Part shown: one piece after another, positions 1 through 8,757 of the stretch | Layout of the letters: every line of letters starts with the position of its first letter | How positions within the stretch are numbered: position 1 is the stretch's first letter | Assembly (NCBI RefSeq): GCF_018863395.1 | Contig: NZ_JAHKRR010000003.1 | Coordinates: 124,001-188,000 of the forward strand | DNA length: 64,000 nucleotides | Direction: 5' to 3' | DNA from: Sinomicrobium weinanense | Lineage (GTDB): Bacteria; Bacteroidota; Bacteroidia; Flavobacteriales; Flavobacteriaceae | The notes under the pieces: generated by a model | The model's database searches: none | Seen by the model: only the letters and a program-made list of their open reading frames with translations | What the model was told of the DNA's origin: nothing | Translations under genes and position numbers: made by a program

Positions 1-2
1 AT

Positions 3-1409
3 AATGAACACCTCATAAGAGGGCTCTTTTTAAAAGCGAGGACACTCCGGGATATGGGAAAACATAAAATGGCTCTCGACGAATTATTGAAAATAGACCA
101 GTTGGCCATTGCCAATAATGACCTTCATCAGCAACTCAATGTAAAATATTCGATCGGTCTGATTAAAAATGATATTGGAGAATATGAAGAGGCCTTACAG
201 GTTTTTAAAGAATATGTTTCCCATAACGAAGAATTGTACAAAAAAGATAAAAGCTATATTAAGAATTATACTATCGGTCTAATGGCACTCGGGGATGCCT
301 ATATTCGAAATAAGGAATACGATTCTGCTATGGCTATCAATAAAAAAGGAATGGCTTTGGCCCAAAAGGATAAAAAAGCTCTTAACCCCATCTACTTTAC
401 CCAATCCGGTGGTATCACTGCCTACTACCAGAAAAAACATCTTACTGCAAAAGACAGTATTCAAAGAGCCATAGATACTTTATTGAAAATAGGAGATATT
501 AATAATGCCACAGTGGGATACCTCTATTTGGGAAAAATATTCCAGGACCAGAATAAAAAGGAAATTGCCGCCCGGTATTTTGCCAAAGTAGATTCTATGG
601 TACAACATCATAACACTGTTTTCCCGGAAGTAAGGGAAGCCTACGAATTTATGATAGATTACTTTAAAAGGGAAGAAGATGCAAAAAGCCGGTTACAATA
701 TATCGAAGGGCTTTTACATCTGGACAGTGTTCTTATCAGTAATTCCCAATACCTGACCAAACATATTATACAAAAGTATGATACACCCCGACTACTTTTA
801 GAAAAAGACGAGCTCATCTACACATTACAGGACAGACAACAAACGTCCAGGATCCGGACGCTTATTTTGTTAGGAGTTGTGCTTTTCAGCAGTGTTTTTG
901 CCTTTAATTACTATAGGAAACAACAAATTTATAAGAAAAAATTTGAGAACCTTTTAAAGAAGAATTCTACCAAAAGAAAAACCGGATTCAGGAAAGTTAA
1001 GACACAAAACATCGAAGGCTTGAATATTTCGGAAACAGCGTTAAATAATATAACGGAAAAACTGAAGCAATTTGTAGCGAAAAAACGGTTTTTAAATAAT
1101 GATGTATCCCTGACCAACTTGGCCAAAGCAATAGATACCAACCCAAAATATTTAACTACGGTTATAAAATTCTATGAGCAAAAAAACTTTACTTCTTATA
1201 TAAACGATTTAAGAATTGATTATGCCATTGAAAGACTAAAATCTGACTTGTCTTTTCGAAAATATTCCATCCAGGCCATTGCCCGGGAAGTCGGGTTTAA
1301 TAGTACACAATCGTTCTCCAAGTTATTTTATAAAAAAACCGGGATTCATCCCTCCTATTTTATCCAACACCTGGAAAAAAGAGAGGTAAGATCAAGTAAA
1401 AGTGTATAA
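3..1409 (+). CDS. TPR/transmembrane/AraC-type transcriptional regulator, 5' end cut by window
   Basis: The reading frame is open to the window edge: the codons before the first ATG (54) already spell TPR-like helix (NEHLIRGLFLKARTLRDMGK), so the true start lies upstream. Seen from position 54 on: degenerate tetratricopeptide helices over about residues 1-230, one membrane segment at about 272-288 (LILLGVVLFSSVFAFNYY), a basic linker, and a C-terminal AraC-type double helix-turn-helix (about 350-440, ending KKTGIHPSYFIQHL). This architecture is common in flavobacteria, where TPRs on one side of the inner membrane are thought to sense a ligand and the HTH binds DNA on the other. Immediately downstream lie a 21-bp tandem repeat and a small leader-peptide gene in the same orientation, so local regulation is plausible. 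Ligand unknown. Confidence 0.9.
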   Translation, partial: NEHLIRGLFLKARTLRDMGKHKMALDELLKIDQLAIANNDLHQQLNVKYSIGLIKNDIGEYEEALQVFKEYVSHNEELYKKDKSYIKNYTIGLMALGDAYIRNKEYDSAMAINKKGMALAQKDKKALNPIYFTQSGGITAYYQKKHLTAKDSIQRAIDTLLKIGDINNATVGYLYLGKIFQDQNKKEIAARYFAKVDSMVQHHNTVFPEVREAYEFMIDYFKREEDAKSRLQYIEGLLHLDSVLISNSQYLTKHIIQKYDTPRLLLEKDELIYTLQDRQQTSRIRTLILLGVVLFSSVFAFNYYRKQQIYKKKFENLLKKNSTKRKTGFRKVKTQNIEGLNISETALNNITEKLKQFVAKKRFLNNDVSLTNLAKAIDTNPKYLTTVIKFYEQKNFTSYINDLRIDYAIERLKSDLSFRKYSIQAIAREVGFNSTQSFSKLFYKKTGIHPSYFIQHLEKREVRSSKSV

Positions 1410-1442
1410 CCAAATGCTTTATATAAAAAAAACATGGTACAA

Positions 1443-1484
1443 ATTCCGGAATTTTGGCCATCAATTCCAGAATTTACACCATCA
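1443..1484 (+). promoter_or_regulatory. Two 21-bp tandem direct repeats, candidate binding site of the upstream AraC-type regulator
   Basis: Positions 1443-1463 and 1464-1484 are direct repeats matching at 17 of 21 bases. Each starts with ATTCC(G/A)GAATTT and ends CCATCA. The first lies within a 14-bp perfect palindrome, AAATTCCGGAATTT (1441-1454). A 21-bp period equals two DNA helical turns, which suits two AraC-type subunits on one DNA face. The repeat ends 83 bp before the peptide gene ATG. The link to the neighbouring regulator is inferred from position only. Confidence 0.55.
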
Positions 1485-1567
1485 CTTTAACTGAATAAAC
1501 CCCTTTTCAGGGACATATTAACTAAATTTATCCCGGAACTTAATTGAACTTATAACATATACATTTT

Positions 1568-1720
1568 ATGAAAGCACGTAGAAAACAAATTCAACCTCAA
1601 AAGAAATTGTCCTTTATCAAAACCCGTATTGCTTCATTGTCCAATGCAGAGCAAATCAAGGGAGGTGATGAGCCGGACCAAAACACCAACCGCACCATGT
1701 TTCCGACAATTGGGAATTAA
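1568..1720 (+). CDS. Double-glycine leader peptide, candidate ribosomal natural-product or signal precursor (50 aa)
   Basis: ATG at 1568, TAA at 1718-1720. The product has a basic start, then KKLSFIKTRIASLSNAEQIKG and a Gly-Gly pair at residues 32-33, followed by a 17-residue tail DEPDQNTNRTMFPTIGN. KKLS-x(n)-LSNAEQxxIKGG-type leaders are characteristic of Bacteroidota GG-leader precursor families (natural product precursors, class I lanthipeptide-like leaders), which are exported and cleaved after GG by peptidase-containing ABC transporters. The tail has no Cys, so lanthionine rings are not expected. Two prolines (36 and 46) bracket a 10-residue segment. A perfect-stem terminator follows at 1752-1786, so the gene is its own transcription unit. 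No modification enzyme or PCAT transporter lies in the window; upstream sequence is unseen. Confidence 0.75.
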   Translation: MKARRKQIQPQKKLSFIKTRIASLSNAEQIKGGDEPDQNTNRTMFPTIGN

Positions 1721-1751
1721 TCGTATTTTTGAAGAACTTTGAATGCTGAAC

Positions 1752-1786
1752 GGCCGGTTTGGATTTAACCAAACCGGCCTTGTTTA
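1752..1786 (+). terminator. Rho-independent terminator after the leader-peptide gene
   Basis: GGCCGGTTTGG (1752-1762) pairs perfectly with CCAAACCGGCC (1769-1779) around a 6-base loop, followed by TTGTTTAG. It separates the 50-aa peptide gene from the prolyl oligopeptidase, which would then depend on read-through or its own promoter. Confidence 0.8.
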
Positions 1787-1818
1787 GAAAAATCATCTGA
1801 ACTTTATATTAATACTTT

Positions 1819-4011
1819 ATGACAAAGCCCCTTGCCGCCATTTTTAATACGATTTTGTTTTTTTGTTTTTTTGTTTCCTCTGCCCAGCAAAAAAAAGCAG
1901 CCTTGGCCCCTGTAAAACTGGTCATTGACACATATCACGGTTTGGATATAGAAGATCCATACAGATATATGGAAGACCTCAAGGATACCGTAGTTCTGAA
2001 TTGGTTGAAACAACAAGGAGCTTATACGTCCTCAGAACTTGAAAAAATACCTGGAAAGGAAAGCCTTATAGCTTTGCAAGAGGAAGTGGACCATATGCTG
2101 GCCGCAAAGATTACACAGTTAAAAATCACAGGGAACAATAAGCATTTTTACCTCAAAAGAGAGACAGATGATAATGTGTCCCGATTATATTACAGGAAAG
2201 GTTTCAATAAAAAAGAAGTACTGCTTTTTGATCCCGCGGAATTTGACCCGGATTCCAAAATAGAATATATTATCAATTACATTCAACCGGACTGGGACGG
2301 GAATCAAATTGTCGTCAGTCTTTCCAAAAAAGGCGAGGAAATCTCTCAAATGGTTATCCTTGATGTATCTACAGGGGAAAGAAAGGATTTGATTATAGAT
2401 CATTGCTGGCCTGCCGAATTAGGCGGAATTAGCTGGTTACCGGATAACTCGGGTTTTTTATATGTACATCTTCCCGTAATCGACCCTAAATCCAAGGATT
2501 TTCTCATCAATACAAAGTCGGTTTTATATAAAATAGGCGACGACCCCAAAAACCTGAACGTATTATTTTCTTCAAAATTTTCTCCTGATTTTCATGCTAA
2601 AGCTGAAGATTTCCCTATCGTTTATATCAGAAACCGAAATGATAAATACATGCTTGGCTGGTTTGGCGGGGCCTCTTCGTATAGTGATACATATTATGCT
2701 CCCATTCCTTCAGGTAAAAATTCGTTTCAACCACAATGGTCTTTATTATACCAGGCAGATCGGCAAATAAAACTCCCGGTGATAAAAGGGGACTCCCTCA
2801 TCTATCGGACATCAAAGAACGCCCCAAACTTCAGGATTTGTAAAACAACTCTCCCCAATCCGGATTTTGATCATCCCCGGATTCTTGTCCCGGAAAAAAA
2901 AATGGAAGTGATCACCGATTTCGAAGTCACTTCAAAAGGGATTTTTTACAGTACAACAAAAAACGGTATCGAAGCCTCCCTCTATAAATATAATAAAGGG
3001 GAAAATATTCCGATTGATCTACCAGAAGCCTCGGGGAGTTTAACCATTACTTCCAAAGGGACCTCATATCCCGATTTATGGATAACCACAAAAGGATGGA
3101 CAAGTAATGGAAACAGGTATAAATATGATATTTCTCAGAATATTTTCACTAAAGCTGATCTTGTAAAAGGAGTTTCACTCCCGGGATTGAAGAATCTTGT
3201 GGTTGAGGAGTTAATTGTTCAATCCCATGATGGAGAAGAAGTTCCACTATCATTAATCTACAGGAAAGGGATAAAGAAAGACGGAAATAACCGGGTATTG
3301 TATTTCGGGTATGGCTCTTATGGCTTTTCCATGAATCCCGCCATATATAACAATTTATACCCTTGGGTAGCCAGGGGTGGTATTTTTGCTGTTCCTCATG
3401 TACGTGGGGGAGGTGAAAAAGGAGAAACCTGGCATAAAGGCGGATTTAAAACCACTAAACCTAATTCATGGAAAGATCTTATCGCCTGCACGGAATATAT
3501 GATTAAGGAAGGATATACTGCCAAGGAACGTTCAGTCATATGGAGCGGAAGTGCCGGAGGAATACTTGTAGGTAGAGCCATGACGGAACGTCCCGACTTG
3601 TTCGGGGCCGTGATCATCCAGGTAGGGTCTATGAATATGATTCGTTCGGAAACTCAACCTAATGGCCCGAACAATGTAAAAGAGTTTGGTACGGTGAAAG
3701 ACCCCGAAGAATTTAAGGCCCTTCTGGAAATGGATTCATATCATCATATCAAAGACGGTGAGCACTATCCGGCAACTATCATCACTGCCGGAATGAATGA
3801 CCCCAGGGTTGTAGCCTGGGATCCGGCAAAATTTGCAGCGCGTTTGCAGGCAGCTAATGCCTCTGGCAATCCTATTCTTTTCGATATTGATTTTGAGTCG
3901 GGACATGGAGTCGGAGATTCTAAAGCCAAACAGTTTGCAACGATAGCAGATTTAATTGCTTTTGCCCTATGGCAAACAGGACATAAAGATTATAAATACA
4001 AGGAAAATTAA
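1819..4011 (+). CDS. Secreted prolyl oligopeptidase (S9A family, 730 aa)
   Basis: Serine peptidase that cleaves after proline in short peptides, predicted to act in the periplasm or outside. Residues 1-22 form a signal peptide ending SSAQ. An N-terminal beta-propeller (about 70-440) precedes an alpha/beta hydrolase domain. The catalytic triad is visible: Ser578 in WSGSAGGIL, Asp661 in GMNDPRVV, His696 in ESGHGVGD. The YGSYG oxyanion strand and HVRGGGEKGE loop are present. Length is typical of the family. It lies 98 bp after a leader-peptide gene and its terminator. Members of this family degrade peptides, and a few eukaryotic members macrocyclise peptides at proline; whether the neighbouring peptide is a substrate is inference. 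Confidence 0.93.
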   Translation: MTKPLAAIFNTILFFCFFVSSAQQKKAALAPVKLVIDTYHGLDIEDPYRYMEDLKDTVVLNWLKQQGAYTSSELEKIPGKESLIALQEEVDHMLAAKITQLKITGNNKHFYLKRETDDNVSRLYYRKGFNKKEVLLFDPAEFDPDSKIEYIINYIQPDWDGNQIVVSLSKKGEEISQMVILDVSTGERKDLIIDHCWPAELGGISWLPDNSGFLYVHLPVIDPKSKDFLINTKSVLYKIGDDPKNLNVLFSSKFSPDFHAKAEDFPIVYIRNRNDKYMLGWFGGASSYSDTYYAPIPSGKNSFQPQWSLLYQADRQIKLPVIKGDSLIYRTSKNAPNFRICKTTLPNPDFDHPRILVPEKKMEVITDFEVTSKGIFYSTTKNGIEASLYKYNKGENIPIDLPEASGSLTITSKGTSYPDLWITTKGWTSNGNRYKYDISQNIFTKADLVKGVSLPGLKNLVVEELIVQSHDGEEVPLSLIYRKGIKKDGNNRVLYFGYGSYGFSMNPAIYNNLYPWVARGGIFAVPHVRGGGEKGETWHKGGFKTTKPNSWKDLIACTEYMIKEGYTAKERSVIWSGSAGGILVGRAMTERPDLFGAVIIQVGSMNMIRSETQPNGPNNVKEFGTVKDPEEFKALLEMDSYHHIKDGEHYPATIITAGMNDPRVVAWDPAKFAARLQAANASGNPILFDIDFESGHGVGDSKAKQFATIADLIAFALWQTGHKDYKYKEN

Positions 4012-4049
4012 GCCTTCTTTAATCCGTCAATATCGCAGGTGAATTAAGG

Positions 4050-4072
4050 GCCGGAAACCGCAACCGGCTTTA
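4050..4072 (+). terminator. Possible weak terminator after prolyl oligopeptidase
   Basis: GCCGG (4050-4054) and CCGGC (4064-4068) form a short hairpin followed by TTTAAATGTTT, 38 bp after the stop codon. The T tract is interrupted, so efficiency is uncertain. Confidence 0.4.
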
Positions 4073-4294
4073 AATGTTTGCAGCGTATAATTAATTTAAA
4101 CCCTGCTCCACAAAATGCACACTGAGGGTGCTGCGGTGTTTACAATATCTCACATACAAAATAAAGCGTATACTGAAAACCATGGAATAACCTTTAGACA
4201 TGGTAACTACATCGTACCCCCGTCTTTTAATCACCGAACGGAGGAATTGTGTATATTTATGTGTTGAGCATTATTAAAAAACCGAATAACCCGA

Positions 4295-5329
4295 ATGAAA
4301 TTAAACATTTTTGGACTTGCAATAATACTTCTAACAATTTCTTGCAAAGCGGTAAAAACACCAGAAAGTGAAAATATTAGTCCGATATCGTCAAAAATAG
4401 ATTCGATAGCCGAAGTTAATAACTTCAATGGGGTAATTCTGTTGGCAAAAGATTCCGTCATACACTATGAAAAAGCATTCGGATATTCTGACTTAGAAAA
4501 TAAAATCAAACTAAATATTACTGACCAATTTTATATTGGTTCCATAAGCAAGCAAATTACAGCCGTATTGGTTCTCCGGGAATACGAAAATGGTACTCTT
4601 CATTTAACAGATAAACTAAACAAATACTTGCCTGAAATAAATCAACCGTGGGCAGATGAAATAACTATACACCATTTATTAACCCATACACATGGTATTG
4701 TTGACCTTAATAAGGCATTGGAATTTGAGCCCGGAACACAGTTTCAATACTCTCAAATAGGATTTGGATTGCTGGCTCAAATACTTGAAAAAATAAAAGA
4801 AAAATCATTTGAAGAAATAGCAACAGTATTTTTTAAAGCATACAACCTGATTAATACCTGTTATCCGGTCAAGAAAAATTATTCAAATTTGGTAAAAGGA
4901 TATGAAGAAAACGAAACAGGAAAGTTGCTGATTGCCGAAGGTAATCCCGTAAAGTACATAGCGGCAGGAGGATTTATATCAAATGTGGAGGATTTACTGA
5001 AATGGAATAAACTGTTGCACTCAGGAAAATTGGTAAAAACAAGCACCTTAGATTTAATGAAGACACCATATGCAACGAGGATCCACCCGATATTTGATAA
5101 AATAGAATATGGCTATGGGTTACTCTTTAAAACCGGAGAACAAAGTGTTCAAATAGGAGCATTTGGCTATGTACCAGGTTTTCCTTCTGCCAATTATTTT
5201 TATCCTCAAACTGAAATTCATTTAATTATTCTGGAAAACACAGGAGTAAACCTGGATGATTTTAAAGTTACTTTTAAAACGCATACAGATTTAATGGATT
5301 TAGTAAAAAACGAACGGCCAGTCGAGTAA
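4295..5329 (+). CDS. Serine hydrolase lipoprotein, beta-lactamase/penicillin-binding fold (344 aa)
   Basis: Lipoprotein signal MKLNIFGLAIILLTISC with lipobox Cys17, so exported and membrane anchored. The class C beta-lactamase/D-alanyl peptidase motifs are: SxxK as Ser83-Ile-Ser-Lys86, and the tyrosine motif as Tyr152-Ser-Gln. The usual third motif (H/K-x-G near the C terminus) reads GAFGYVPG, without His. Substrate cannot be told; relatives are esterases, peptidases or peptidoglycan carboxypeptidases. It is the first of four such paralogues in this window (others at 6697, 8758 and 20809). The gene is AT-rich compared with the 34-39 kb region, and a hairpin repeat follows 14 bp after its stop. 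Confidence 0.87.
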   Translation: MKLNIFGLAIILLTISCKAVKTPESENISPISSKIDSIAEVNNFNGVILLAKDSVIHYEKAFGYSDLENKIKLNITDQFYIGSISKQITAVLVLREYENGTLHLTDKLNKYLPEINQPWADEITIHHLLTHTHGIVDLNKALEFEPGTQFQYSQIGFGLLAQILEKIKEKSFEEIATVFFKAYNLINTCYPVKKNYSNLVKGYEENETGKLLIAEGNPVKYIAAGGFISNVEDLLKWNKLLHSGKLVKTSTLDLMKTPYATRIHPIFDKIEYGYGLLFKTGEQSVQIGAFGYVPGFPSANYFYPQTEIHLIILENTGVNLDDFKVTFKTHTDLMDLVKNERPVE

Positions 5330-5342
5330 ACGGCACCCCAAA

Positions 5343-5380
5343 CTGGTCCTCGTTTGAGCCCTGCGGAAACGGGCGTCAGC
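5343..5380 (+). repeat. Intergenic hairpin repeat, copy A (degenerate)
   Basis: CTCGTTT (5349-5355) and AAACGGG (5367-5373) form an imperfect hairpin with the loop GAGCCCTGCGG. It matches copies B (6611) and C (10245) in position after a gene stop and in sequence (CTCGTTTGAG...CGGAAACG). Confidence 0.65.
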
Positions 5381-5421
5381 AGAGGCACCATAAATACAGA
5401 CACTGCAAAATTGAAACATTA

Positions 5422-6600
5422 ATGATTAAAAAATTCCTTTCACTTATTTTCATTTTCGGACTGATTGGCTGTACTGATAAAATGGACTCCATTGATTATT
5501 TTGGTCAAACTCCCCCGGGGTCTGTTCCTGTTATTTTTGCTCCCGGCACAATATCAATAGAAGGCAGATTAGAACATGGATTATCTTTTTCGCTTGATGG
5601 AAAAGAATTAGCATTTGGAATCCTGAACAAGGATGACAATAGTGGAGAAATATACTATTCCAAAAAGGTCAATACGAATTGGACAAGACCGATAGTCTTT
5701 GAACCCTTAAAAAATAAATGTGTATATCTTCCATATTTTTCACCGAATGGAAAATCCTTATTATATGCTCAAAGTAAACCCGATACGGACAATGGGTATA
5801 CTGATATTTGGATGGTTGAAAAGGTAAATGATGATTGGAATTCATCAAAAATAATACAGGCTCCATTAAGTTCAACAAGTAGGGAAGCTAACGCTTGTAT
5901 GACCTATGATGGTACAATTTATTTTTCATCTAATAGAAATTGTGAGGGAAAAGAAAATTGCTACACTGCTGATTTATTTTATTCAAAACCAATGGATAAC
6001 GAACAACAAAATATTGAAGTGATTTCGGAACTTAATTCATCGAATGATGAAGAAAGTGTGTTTATTTCCCCAAAGGAAGAATACATCATTTTTTGTAGAT
6101 ATACAGACAATGAAACCTGGATGGATTTATATATTAGTTATCGTGATATTAATAATAGGTGGGTTGAACCTCAACTAATAGATCCGGCAATAAATTCAAA
6201 AGATTGGGACAGAAGACCATTTGTAAGTATTGACAATAAATTTTTATTTTTTACGCGACTGCAAATCGGCGAAAAAGGATTAACCGAATCAGATATATAT
6301 TGGGTTAATACTTCAAAACTGTTTAAACCATTTGTTTATAATTCACTTTCTGATATAACAGTTCAGGTCGGAGAGAAATTCGAAATATCCGTTCCAAAAG
6401 ATTACTTTAAAGACATCGATGATACATCATTGACTTACAGCGTTAACCAAAATCAGTTTGACTGGCTTAATTTTAATAGTGACCAAATGAAATTATCCGG
6501 AATGCCATCTGTGGAAGGAGATTTTGAACTGACTTTTACAGCAATTGATAAATCTTCGAATAGGGCAGATGATAAGATTATAATAACAGTAAAAAAATAA
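5422..6600 (+). CDS. TolB-like beta-propeller lipoprotein with C-terminal Ig/cadherin-like domain (392 aa)
   Basis: Lipoprotein signal MIKKFLSLIFIFGLIGC (Cys17). Residues about 45-300 contain repeated PD40-type blades such as FSLDGKELAFG, FSPNGKSLLYAQ and ISPKEEYIIFCRY, as in TolB and in WD40-like PD40 proteins. Residues about 305-392 resemble a dystroglycan/cadherin-like fold (DITVQVGEKFEISVP, LSGMPSVEGDFELTFTAID). No catalytic residues are evident, so a binding or scaffolding role on the envelope is the most that can be said. It sits between two copies of the hairpin repeat and between serine hydrolase genes, with AT-rich composition, suggesting an accessory origin. Confidence 0.85.
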   Translation: MIKKFLSLIFIFGLIGCTDKMDSIDYFGQTPPGSVPVIFAPGTISIEGRLEHGLSFSLDGKELAFGILNKDDNSGEIYYSKKVNTNWTRPIVFEPLKNKCVYLPYFSPNGKSLLYAQSKPDTDNGYTDIWMVEKVNDDWNSSKIIQAPLSSTSREANACMTYDGTIYFSSNRNCEGKENCYTADLFYSKPMDNEQQNIEVISELNSSNDEESVFISPKEEYIIFCRYTDNETWMDLYISYRDINNRWVEPQLIDPAINSKDWDRRPFVSIDNKFLFFTRLQIGEKGLTESDIYWVNTSKLFKPFVYNSLSDITVQVGEKFEISVPKDYFKDIDDTSLTYSVNQNQFDWLNFNSDQMKLSGMPSVEGDFELTFTAIDKSSNRADDKIIITVKK

Positions 6601-6610
6601 TTACGGCATC

Positions 6611-6725
6611 CCTGGTGCTCGTTTGAGTGCAACGGAAACGAGTGCCCCCTTTACAGCCCCATCATACATGCCGCTCTTATCAGCTATTTTTTAATTATGA
6701 CAATACAACGAAACAAAGTAATAAA
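6611..6725 (+). repeat. 115-bp direct repeat, copy B (hairpin plus start of the 6697 gene)
   Basis: Copy B begins CCTGGTGCTCGTTTGAG, contains the hairpin CTCGTTT/AAACGAG (6618-6642), and runs through the ATG and first nine codons of the 6697 serine hydrolase. Copy C at 10245-10360 matches it with about five differences. Together they bracket a 3.5-kb segment with three genes. Confidence 0.85.
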
Positions 6726-7794
6726 CCTGGGTTTGTTTTTCCTTTTAATACTTGTTGGCGCTTGCAAACAAAAAAGAATAGAAAGCATTCCTGCTTTTAC
6801 ATGGAAAACCGAATCACCCGAAAAACTCGGCCTTGATAAAAACGTATTAAACAAATTCATAGCAGATATCAAAGACTCTACACTATATGGAGTAGATGCA
6901 TTAGTAGTAGTTAAGAATGGAAAAATAGCGTTCGAGGAGTATTTTAACGGGTCTACGGCAGATAGCCTGCACGATGTTACTTCCGTTGGAAAAAGCATAA
7001 CTTCCGCCCTGGTAGGGATAGCCATCGAAAAAAGGTATATAACAGGCAAAAACGAACCGGTTACGGGGTACTTTAAGGACTATAAGATTAAAGAGCAAAG
7101 CCCTGAAAAGGAAAAAATCCGGATCCGTCACTTACTGACCATGACGGCAGGATGGGCTTGCGATGACTGGGACGCAGGATCACCGGGAAATACCATGCAT
7201 TTCCCGGATGTCCCCGACGATTTTGCTTTTACTTTAAACCTACCCATGATCAGGGCCAACGGGGAGGTTTTTTCATACTGTTCGGGCGGGGCTAATCTTT
7301 TAGGAGAAATTATCCGGAGACGATCCGGAGTGAGTTTAAAAGGTTTTGCAGATAAATACCTGTTTCACAACATAGGAATAATGAAAAATGAATGGTTTGT
7401 AGTCCCCAAACCGCCGCATTACGAATTTGCAGGAGGTGGAAATGTACTAAGACCGAGAGACCTGGCCCGGTTTGGCCTCCTGTATCTCAATAAAGGGGAG
7501 TGGCAGGGAAAACAAATCATCCCGAAAGACTGGATACGGGAAAGCACATCCAAACAAATAGAAACAAACGAGGACGGAGACTATGGCTATTTGTGGTGGA
7601 TAAAGGACTATCGTTACAAAAACAAAACAGTTAAAGGTTTCGAGGCCTCCGGGAACGGGGGAAATAAAATTGTTGTGATCCCGGAACTCGATATAGTAAT
7701 GATCCTCACAGGCAGCGCTTACGGAAGTGAATATGTTGAAGGCGAGCAGGCCCGGAAAATAATAGAAGATTACGTAATTGCTTCAATAAAATAA
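6697..7794 (+). CDS. Serine hydrolase lipoprotein, class C beta-lactamase fold (365 aa)
   Basis: Lipoprotein signal MTIQRNKVINLGLFFLLILVGAC (Cys23). The nucleophile motif is Ser96-Val-Gly-Lys99 in DVTSVGKSITS, and the tyrosine motif is Tyr194-Cys-Ser in VFSYCSGGANLLG. The C-terminal motif reads EASGNGGNK, the variant common in the branch annotated as serine hydrolase or 6-aminohexanoate-dimer hydrolase-like. It is more GC-rich than the paralogues at 4295 and 8758. The start is supported by the lipobox and by the position of the ATG just inside repeat copy B. Substrate unknown. Confidence 0.88.
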   Translation: MTIQRNKVINLGLFFLLILVGACKQKRIESIPAFTWKTESPEKLGLDKNVLNKFIADIKDSTLYGVDALVVVKNGKIAFEEYFNGSTADSLHDVTSVGKSITSALVGIAIEKRYITGKNEPVTGYFKDYKIKEQSPEKEKIRIRHLLTMTAGWACDDWDAGSPGNTMHFPDVPDDFAFTLNLPMIRANGEVFSYCSGGANLLGEIIRRRSGVSLKGFADKYLFHNIGIMKNEWFVVPKPPHYEFAGGGNVLRPRDLARFGLLYLNKGEWQGKQIIPKDWIRESTSKQIETNEDGDYGYLWWIKDYRYKNKTVKGFEASGNGGNKIVVIPELDIVMILTGSAYGSEYVEGEQARKIIEDYVIASIK

Positions 7795-7864
7795 GCAAAG
7801 AGCGTTTGTCCCCCCTGACGTTTTTGTTGTTTATAGAAACACACCTGCTAAAAAGGAAAAAATA

Positions 7865-8545
7865 ATGGCATTTGAATTAAAAAACACGGTCCCCTGGGGA
7901 CGAAATTTAGAAGAATATAAAGAAATGTTTAACCTGACTGAATCGGACCTGAATGGTAGAATTATCAGTTTTGGAGATGGCCCCGCAAGTTTTAACACTG
8001 AAATGACCGAACAAAATAAAAGTGTTGTTTCGGTTGACCCTATTTATCGGTTTTCAGAAAAAGACCTAAAGCAAAGAATTGAGGAAACCAAAGACATAAT
8101 TATTCAACAGACTAAGGAGAACCTTGATAATTTCGTATGGACGAAAATCAAAAACATCCGGGAACTGGAACAGATCCGTATTTCTGCCATGACCGGGTTC
8201 CTTCAGGATTTTGAGCATGGAAAGAGGTCGGGCAGGTATATAAGTCACGAATTGCCAGACAAAACAGGTTTTGAAGATCTGTCTTTTGATTTGGGTTTAA
8301 GCTCACATTTCCTGATCTTATATGCTCAACTCGGATTTGATTTTCATGTTTCTTCCATTACAGAGATGCTGAGAGTAGCGAAAGAAATCAGGATATTCCC
8401 GGTACTGGACCTCGATGCGAAAAAAACAGAACTGTTAGATAAACTGATTGCGTATTTTAAAAGGGATTATATGGTAAACATAGAAAGCGTTCCGTATGAA
8501 TTTCAGAAGAACGGGAATGAAATGTTAACGATAAAAAGAAAATAG
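7865..8545 (+). CDS. Putative SAM-dependent methyltransferase (226 aa)
   Basis: No signal peptide, so cytoplasmic. Residues about 32-55 read GRIISFGDGPASFNTEMT followed by a hydrophobic strand ending VVSVDPIY, which resembles motif I (glycine-rich loop) and the acidic end of strand 2 of class I methyltransferases. Residues 135-195 (LSFDLGLSSHFLILY and later EMLRVAKEIRIFPVL) match the usual motif IV-VI layout, where a protein decides which rank to report. The substrate cannot be told. It follows the serine hydrolase by 70 bp in the accessory block. Methyltransferase assignment rests on motif pattern only. Confidence 0.6.
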   Translation: MAFELKNTVPWGRNLEEYKEMFNLTESDLNGRIISFGDGPASFNTEMTEQNKSVVSVDPIYRFSEKDLKQRIEETKDIIIQQTKENLDNFVWTKIKNIRELEQIRISAMTGFLQDFEHGKRSGRYISHELPDKTGFEDLSFDLGLSSHFLILYAQLGFDFHVSSITEMLRVAKEIRIFPVLDLDAKKTELLDKLIAYFKRDYMVNIESVPYEFQKNGNEMLTIKRK

Positions 8546-8757
8546 CAATACCGTTGCCCCACATCTCGCAAAAACCATCATATTACCATGGCCCTACTTA
8601 TTGCCGGTTGTAAGAAAAAAAACAAACCGCCAAAAACAGGAAAATACGGCGGTAACTGCAGGCTTCCCTAAAAATATACTTTACCGTTGCCGCCCGTTAT
8701 GAAAATGTAACATTCAAGAGTTTTATTCGTCCTTAAAGAAAGAAATATTAAAAAATT

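Noticed and set aside
8588-8671. 27-residue frame MALLIAGCKKKNKPP...
   Set aside because: Looks like a lipobox start, but it is too short and has no continuation; could be a relic.
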